Source of the DNA: Arthrobacter sp. 24S4-2
Lineage (GTDB): Bacteria > Actinomycetota > Actinomycetes > Actinomycetales > Micrococcaceae
NCBI RefSeq assembly: GCF_005280255.1
Contig: NZ_CP040018.1
Location: 2,480,001-2,544,000, forward strand
Reading direction: 5' to 3'
DNA length: 64,000 bases
Shown: positions 58,693-64,000 of the stretch, piece by piece
Layout of the letters: every line of letters begins with the position of its first letter
Numbering within the stretch: the first letter of the stretch is position 1
Translations under genes and position numbers: made by a program
Notes under the pieces: model-generated
The model's database searches: none
Told to the model about the DNA's origin: nothing
What the model saw: the letters and a program-made list of their open reading frames with translations, nothing else

Positions 58693-59625
58693 ATGAAGGC
58701 AGTGCAGTTCCACGAGGTGGGCGGACCCGAAGTGCTCCAGTATGTGGAGACCGAGCAGCCGGCGCCGGTGGCTGGGCAGGTTCGGCTGCGTGTTGCGGCG
58801 TCCGCGTTCAACGCGGCTGACAACGGAATGCGGGCAGGGTTCTTGCCGATCCCGGTGGTGCTGCCGCATGTGCCCGGCTACGACGTCTCCGGCACCATCG
58901 ACGCGGTCGGCGAGGGAGTCGAGGGCGTTGCGGTCGGTGATAGGGTGATCGGCTTCCTGCCCATGGAGCGGGACGGCGGCGCGGCGGAGTATGTGATCGC
59001 CCCTGCGGATGCTGTTGTGGCGGCCCCGACGAACATCTCGCTGGCCGACGCCGCGGCGCTGCCCTCGGTGGCGTTGACCGCCTGGCAGGCGCTTTTCGAT
59101 GAGGGCCGGCTAGAGGCCGGGCAGCGCCTGCTCATCGTCGGTGCGGGCGGTGTCGTGGGCAAGTACGCCATCCAGCTCGCGAAACGCGCCGGCGTGCACG
59201 TCGTGGCGACCGCGAGCCCGCGCAGCATCGACGCTGTCCGCGCGGCAGGTGCGGACGAGATCATCGACCACATTGACGCCGACCTGCTCAGCGCCGTAGA
59301 TGGGCAGGTCGACGTGCTGCTCAACCTCGCTCCTATCGATCCGGAGCAGTTCGTCGCGCTTGTTGCACTCGTGCGCGATGGCGGCATAGTGGTCAGCACC
59401 ACTGCCTTCATGGCGACTCCGGGTGACGAGAGGCGTGGCGTGCGCGCCGCCACCGTATTTGTCCGCCCAAACCGTGAACGCCTCGCCGAACTGGCGTCCC
59501 TCGTCGACGACGGGAAATTAACCGTCGAAGTCACCCGCCGCATCCCTCTCGCCGAGCTGCCTGCCCTCCACGCCGAGGCCAGCGCGGGCCGCGTGCCCGG
59601 AAAGGTCATCATCCTTCCCGCCTGA
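58693..59625 (+). CDS. NAD(P)-dependent quinone oxidoreductase-like (MDR family)
   Basis: 310 residues of the medium-chain reductase family without zinc ligands. N-terminal GroES-like domain (KAVQFHEVGGPEVLQY, VLPHVPGYDVSGTIDAVGEG, GDRVIGFLP), then a Rossmann domain with LLIVGAGGVVGKYAIQLAKR and AAGADEIIDHID. ATG 58693 has AAGGGAAAG upstream. Members reduce quinones or activated alkenes with NADPH and are often induced under redox stress through MarR or HxlR repressors. That fits the divergent marR gene. Confidence 0.9.
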   Translation: MKAVQFHEVGGPEVLQYVETEQPAPVAGQVRLRVAASAFNAADNGMRAGFLPIPVVLPHVPGYDVSGTIDAVGEGVEGVAVGDRVIGFLPMERDGGAAEYVIAPADAVVAAPTNISLADAAALPSVALTAWQALFDEGRLEAGQRLLIVGAGGVVGKYAIQLAKRAGVHVVATASPRSIDAVRAAGADEIIDHIDADLLSAVDGQVDVLLNLAPIDPEQFVALVALVRDGGIVVSTTAFMATPGDERRGVRAATVFVRPNRERLAELASLVDDGKLTVEVTRRIPLAELPALHAEASAGRVPGKVIILPA

Positions 59626-59644
59626 TCCATACAGCAGGAACCGG

Positions 59645-59684
59645 GTGACCCCCAAATGATGCCAAACGCACCAGCGGGGGTCAC
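59645..59684 (+). terminator. stem-loop after oxidoreductase gene
   Basis: GTGACCCCC (59645-59653) and GGGGGTCAC (59676-59684) form 9-bp perfect arms around 22 nt, 20 bp after the stop, followed by TCTGTGT. Probably ends the oxidoreductase transcript. Confidence 0.6.
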
Positions 59685-59929
59685 TCTGTGTCAGAACCTT
59701 CACTTGGACGTCGCCAGGGCCGGGAACTCCCGTCCCACGCCCACCAATAGTGCCCACCGGTGCCCGCAAGCCGGTCGATCACCGCGCCCTTGGTGCGCGT
59801 TAGCCGAACCCCTACCGGGACGGCTCGCGGCGACCGGTGTGCGCTCGAGCAGAACTGTGAATCGGGGGTCGGGGACCATCTCGCGGAAGACTGGCGCTAA
59901 GCCGTCCCCGGGAGTCGCCGAACGGTAAC

Positions 59930-60247
59930 GTTCGTTTGCCTTACTCTTCTGCTTTTGAAACGTTTCCGCAGGTCAGCAATGCGGCGCCTCCGGCTCACCA
60001 TGGTGAGCGAAGATTCGGGGGCGTCGCGTTCTGCTGTGGTCACGCGGTGAACCGCGGTGTGAGACTGGTCGTGTTCGTTGCGGTCGACCCCGAATCCTCT
60101 GTAGTGCCTGGGAGCCTGTAGGTCAGCATGGGGGTGGAGGGCTTCCACGGGAACCGTGGATTGGTGCCTTCGAGCCCGAGCGTCAGACTTCTGAATCTCC
60201 CTGCCCTCCCCGCGACGGACACCGAATGATCCGTCGACGGGAAGCAG
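59930..60247 (+). ncRNA. candidate IS110 5' non-coding region (bridge-RNA-like)
   Basis: About 320 bp before the IS110 transposase has no gene but several hairpins: GCTCAC-CAT-GGTGAGC near 59994, TCACGCGGTGAACCGCGGTGTGA near 60037, and CCACGG-GAA-CCGTGG near 60138. IS110-group elements express a structured guide RNA from the DNA upstream of the transposase, so this is where one is expected. I could not define its ends or guide loops. Confidence 0.4.
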
Positions 60248-61492
60248 GTGGCAGTGATGGAAGTGGTGCATGGCCGGTGTGCTGGTCTGGACGTGTCCAA
60301 GAGGGACGCCAAGGTCTGCGTCCGGGTCGCCGGTGTTGGTCGTCGCAAGACTGTTGAGACGGTCACGACGTGGGGCTCGACCACGAACCAGGTCCTGGCC
60401 CTGCGTGAGCATCTAATCGCCGAGCAGGTCACCTGTGCGGTGATGGAGGCCACCGGGGACTACTGGAAGCCGTTCTACTACCTCCTTGAGGACGCCGGGT
60501 TCGAGGTCATGCTGGTCAACGCCAGGCACGTCAAGAACTTGCCTGGCCGCAAGAGCGATGTCGCCGACGCGACGTGGCTGGCCCAGCTTGGCGCACACGG
60601 CCTGGTGCGTGGGTCGTTCGTGCCCCCGGAGCCGATCCGCCAGTTGCGCGATCTGACCCGGGCCCGGACCGCGATCACCCGGGAACGTGGCCGGGAGATC
60701 CAACGGCTCGAGAAGTTGCTCGAGGACGCCAGCATCAAACTGTCCTCGGTCGCCTCCGATATCACTGGCGTCTCCGGACGGGCGATGCTCGAGGCGATGA
60801 TCGCGGGCCAAGACGACCCCGCCGCATTGGCCGACCTCGCCAAGCGGCGGCTGCGCTCGAAGATCCCGGCGTTGACCGAGGCGCTGAGCGGCCGGTTCAC
60901 CGAACACCACGGTTTCCTGGCGCGGGTACATCTGGACCTGATCGACCGGCACACGAGGGCGGTCGAGGACATCACCGCCCGGATCGAGGTGGTGATCGCA
61001 CCCTTTCAGGGATTCCGGGACCTGATCGCCACCATCCCCGGCATCGGCCCCCTCGTCGCCGACGTCGTCGTCGCCGAGACCGGCGCGGACATGACCAGGT
61101 TCGCCACCGCCGGGAACCTCGCTTCGTGGGCCGGGACCACGCCGGGTCACAACGAGTCCGCCGGACGAGTCAAGTCGACCAGGACCCGGCCCGGAAACCC
61201 CTATCTCCAAGGAGCGCTCGGCGCTGCCGCGATGGCGTGCGCACAGAACCCCGGCACCTACCTCGGCGCCCGCTACCGCCGAATTGCGTCGCGGCGAGGC
61301 CCCATGAAAGCCAACGTTGCGATCCAACACACCATGCTCATCGCGATCTGGCACATGGGCCGCTACGGAACCCTTTACGAGGACCCCGGTGCAGACTTCT
61401 TCACCCGTCTCCACCCCGAACGCGCCAAGAACCGCGCACTCCACCAACTCGAGGCCATGGGCTACCAGGTCACCCTCGATCGGACGGGTTAA
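60248..61492 (+). CDS. IS110-family transposase (DEDD)
   Basis: 414 residues. N-terminal RuvC-like DEDD domain: GLDVSKRDAKVCVRV (Asp), CAVMEATGDYWKPFYYLLED (Glu), LPGRKSDVADATWLAQLG (two Asp). A coiled-coil spacer with TRERGREIQRLEKLLED leads to the C-terminal Transposase_20 domain ATIPGIGPLVADVVVAETG, with the catalytic Ser in NESAGRVKS and PMKANVAIQHTMLIAIWHM. Frame intact. GTG at 60248 is used here; ATG 60257 is also possible. IS110 elements usually lack inverted repeats; none was seen. Confidence 0.93.
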   Translation: MAVMEVVHGRCAGLDVSKRDAKVCVRVAGVGRRKTVETVTTWGSTTNQVLALREHLIAEQVTCAVMEATGDYWKPFYYLLEDAGFEVMLVNARHVKNLPGRKSDVADATWLAQLGAHGLVRGSFVPPEPIRQLRDLTRARTAITRERGREIQRLEKLLEDASIKLSSVASDITGVSGRAMLEAMIAGQDDPAALADLAKRRLRSKIPALTEALSGRFTEHHGFLARVHLDLIDRHTRAVEDITARIEVVIAPFQGFRDLIATIPGIGPLVADVVVAETGADMTRFATAGNLASWAGTTPGHNESAGRVKSTRTRPGNPYLQGALGAAAMACAQNPGTYLGARYRRIASRRGPMKANVAIQHTMLIAIWHMGRYGTLYEDPGADFFTRLHPERAKNRALHQLEAMGYQVTLDRTG

Positions 61493-61594
61493 CAAAACGC
61501 GGGTCCCCTGACGAGGAAGGGAATCTTCGCGTCAGAGCTGTAAAGCATGCCGTGTCCGGGTCAATGTAAGGCTTACGGGCGTTTGGGTGGCTGC

Positions 61595-63058
61595 TCATGC
61601 TGAACAAGGCGACCTTCCCACCCCGGTAAGGGAAACCGCTCCAACTTTGGTCATTTTGATGCTTAGCGCTACTTTTCCGCGCAGTGGTCCTCGACCCCCG
61701 ATAATCTCTGCGTAGTCGGTCGCGAATGGAGTTCTCAGGTGGGCATAGCATTTGAGCATGAGATCCCCTTCCCAACGGCCGGCCTCCAGACGGGTTTCGA
61801 CCTCGGCAGGCCGTTGGCTGATCATGGTCATGTTGCGGATCCTTGATCCCTGCCCGGTGCGGGTGCGCCAGCGGGTCTTGCGGATCCGTCGACCGGTACG
61901 CAGCTTCATGGCATATCGCTGATGCAGGCCGTGGTCCTCACGCAGCAGCAATGCCCTATAGATCGTTTCCGGGCATAACCGCATCGTCTGGTGATCGGGG
62001 TAGGTCTTCTTCATCCACCCGCAGATTTCGTCCGGAGACCAGAAACGGTTGAGCTTGCGTTGCACGAGAGTGCGCAGCCGGGCGTTGGCTACGAGCTTGT
62101 GCACTTTGGGTCGGGCCCGTTGCAGCCGGGCGTCATGGTCGGCAGTGCGGGGCAGGTAGAGGCCCTGAGCGTCCCGATGACGGTCCAGTTCCCGTTTGAT
62201 CGTGGAGGCGTGGCGGCCAAGTTCCACGGCGATGCGCCGCATCGAGTGCCCCAGCCGCAGCAGGTCCGCGATCCGCAACCTCTCCCGCGCATCAAGGTAG
62301 CGGCCCGCGGTTACGGCCGGCACTGTGATGGGTGGAATCTTGAAATTGCTGGCTCGACGCAGCTGCGTCCCCGTTCGTCTGTGCATACCAAGAAGTCTGC
62401 ATGCTTCTGCGTTGCTCACCCCGTTGCGCATCAGCTGCCAATACTTCTCGGCCCGTGCTGCACGGTGCTGCTGCGCCTCCGGGAGCACCGCACCGAGCAT
62501 CTGGTCTGCATCCCGGCCGGAGGAGAGAAAAGCGGCGTGCTGCGCCGCCGTCGCCGCATTCTGCTGTTTCGATAGTCGCGATAATCGTTCGCGTTCGAAG
62601 TTCAGACAGAGGCGATCCGTCAGGCGCAACTGGCCCTGGCACCGGCTAACGGTCACTTTGGACTGACGCAGCTGGTCGAAGCGACTTTGCATCCACCGAT
62701 ACGCGGTCGAACGGCTCACTCCCGCCGTCTTAGCTGCCTCCCCAAGGCTCTTCCCCCGATCAAACGCCGCCCAAAAGCTGGCCTCCTCGTCGACGCCAAC
62801 TCGAAGATGATGGCGGTCTTTGACGTGGCCGACGTCCGCTTCCCACGCCAGCAGCCGGGCGGTGGTGAACCCCAGCTCCGCCGTCGTCTCGCCGGAAGTC
62901 TTGCCGTTGCGACGCAGGCGCAAGTATTCCTCGCGAAGCCAACGGTAGCCGACCTCTTTATCAATGCCAGCATGTCGGGCGGACGGTTTGAGACCATGCC
63001 CTTGCTTTACCGAGGCAAGAAACCGGATGCCTGCTGCTGACGAGGAACTGAGATACAT
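61595..63058 (-). pseudogene. IS30-family transposase, C-terminally truncated
   Basis: 487-residue frame. The N-terminal HTH modules (SARHAGIDKEVGYRWLREEY; GEAAKTAGVSRSTAYRWMQS) and the IS30 HTH (LRIADLLRLGHSMRRIAVEL; STIKRELDRHRD) are present, as is the start of the DDE core up to ETRLEAGRWEGDLM (first Asp). From about 61756 on, the expected GKxxxSAIxTLVERTTR continuation is replaced by unrelated residues (CYAHLRTPFATDYAEI), so the other two catalytic residues are missing. A truncated element joined to other DNA. Confidence 0.8.
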
Positions 63059-63229
63059 GTCGAACCACCTTGAAAGAAGGTGTTGCTTCGATCAACAGAA
63101 TCCGGGGGGGTGTCCCTATGTTTTTTGTCAAGCGTTGGGCCCCGGTTTTCTTTGCAAGTGGTGTGACCTGTTTGTGGGCAGAGATGCATGGCCAGCGGTG
63201 TGTCGCCGCCAGCTGACAGGCCAGGCCGT

Positions 63230-64000
63230 TCAGGCGCTTTGAGTCCCGGGTGCTTCGTATAGGGTGCCGTCGCGGAGCATTGCGAAGAGGACGTCGCAGC
63301 GGCGCCGTGCGAGGGCGATGAGGGCCTGGTTGTGGCGCTTGCCTTCGGCACGTTTGCGGTCGTAGTAGGCCCTTGAGAGTGGGTCTTTGAGCGCGGCGAA
63401 AGCGGAGAGGAAGAATGCCCGTTTGAGGCTTTTGTTGCCTTTTTTGGAAGGATGGTCGCCGCGGATCGAGGTGCCCGACCGCCACGTCACCGGGGCCAGT
63501 CCGGCGTACGAGGCAAGATGGCCGGCGGTCTTGAATTCCTTGCCCGCAACTTCGGTGATGATTCGCGCTTCCGTCCTGACCCCGACCGCCGGAATGGAGG
63601 TCAGGACGGTGTGAAGAGGGTGGGCCTCCACAAGCGCTTCGACCTGGGTGAGGATCTCGTCCCGGGACGTTCGCAACTGCTTGAGCATCGCTGCCAGCTG
63701 CGGCAGGACGATGCCTGCGGCGTTGGTGCCGGCGACCACGACGGTCTGCTCTCCCAAGGCGGTGAATACCTCGGCAGCCCAGGCCTTCCCGGCCCGCGGA
63801 GCGTGGCGGGACAGGAGCGTGGCGACCCTGTTCTGCCCGGCCTTGCGCAGAGTGGAGGGCGTGGGGTACTTGACCAGCAGCTCGGCCATGGCCGGGTGGT
63901 CCAAATGCATGCCAATGACCCGTTCCAGAGCCGGATGGACCTGCGCGAGCAACCCGCGGATCCGGTTTGAGGTGGCCGTGGCCTGCTTGGCCAGGTCATC
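63230..64000 (-). CDS. IS110-family transposase (3' part, runs off window)
   Basis: Visible ~256 residues are the C-terminal part: coiled spacer (DDLAKQATATSNRIRGLLAQ), then Transposase_20 with VLTSIPAVGVRTEARIITEV, HLASYAGLAPVTWRSGTSIR and KGNKSLKRAFFLSAFAAL. The N-terminal DEDD domain lies beyond the window. Sequence is clearly different from the IS110 protein at 60248. The family order PAVG...SGTSIRG...NKSLKRA is intact, with no visible damage. Confidence 0.88.
   Translation of the reverse strand, partial: DDLAKQATATSNRIRGLLAQVHPALERVIGMHLDHPAMAELLVKYPTPSTLRKAGQNRVATLLSRHAPRAGKAWAAEVFTALGEQTVVVAGTNAAGIVLPQLAAMLKQLRTSRDEILTQVEALVEAHPLHTVLTSIPAVGVRTEARIITEVAGKEFKTAGHLASYAGLAPVTWRSGTSIRGDHPSKKGNKSLKRAFFLSAFAALKDPLSRAYYDRKRAEGKRHNQALIALARRRCDVLFAMLRDGTLYEAPGTQSA

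Overview
The window is high-GC DNA with dense, often overlapping genes, GTG/TTG starts and many actinobacterial families (PucR, RpiR and LacI regulators, Ugp-type ABC importers, SRPBCC, TM2). Protein style and gene neighbourhoods suggest an Arthrobacter/Paenarthrobacter-like soil actinobacterium. This is inferred from family resemblance; there is no rRNA or other marker gene in the window.

Layout. 1-6.7 kb: the end of an aromatic-acid-type MFS transporter, an alpha/beta hydrolase, about 1.4 kb of mostly decayed DNA, then a MatC-type dicarboxylate permease and a PrpF-type isomerase divergent from a LysR regulator. 6.8-13.9 kb: an IS1182 transposase, a RHH/Fic toxin-antitoxin pair, and an IS630 transposase gene split by a three-recombinase (RIT-type) element. 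13.9-20.8 kb: 5-oxoprolinase genes pxpC-pxpB-accC-accB-pxpA (pxpA frameshifted) divergent from a PucR regulator, then a LacI regulator. 21-26.4 kb: an operon with two identical LacI-type operators, encoding an asparaginase, a cyclic-imide-hydrolase-like deacetylase (frameshifted), an MFS permease, two SDRs and a small Cys-containing protein. 26.5-28.7 kb: debris (IS3 fragment, arsenic-operon remnants, a dead membrane-protein gene). 28.9-37 kb: RpiR regulator, metallophosphoesterase/beta-propeller protein, a complete Ugp-like ABC importer and a HAD phosphatase, closed by a strong terminator. 37.6-40 kb: a 2OG-Fe(II) oxygenase, a TM2 protein with a leader hairpin, and a PH-like protein.

40-46 kb is nested mobile DNA: an IS3 element split by a second RIT-type element, whose third recombinase is split by another IS3. 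46-48.2 kb: two envelope proteins. 48.4-54.8 kb: an IS21 element whose two terminal repeat arrays each carry one copy of the same 1,939-bp IS30 element. 54.9-59.7 kb: small envelope or unknown genes, several with single-base homopolymer frameshifts, and a MarR/quinone-oxidoreductase pair around an inverted operator. 59.7-64 kb: an IS110 element, a truncated IS30 transposase and the start of another IS110 transposase.

The most notable signal is the end structure shared by the two unrelated-in-sequence recombinase trios. Each end has 10-11 bp half-sites at fixed spacings (11-44-11-6-10), and one end only carries a further 6-bp spacer plus a perfect 20-bp palindrome. Both empty target sites can be rebuilt by allowing a 6-bp overlap, and both insertions fall in codons for a catalytic Asp of a DDE transposase. 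A second theme is single-base indels in G/C runs that break otherwise intact genes, which may be sequencing error rather than decay.
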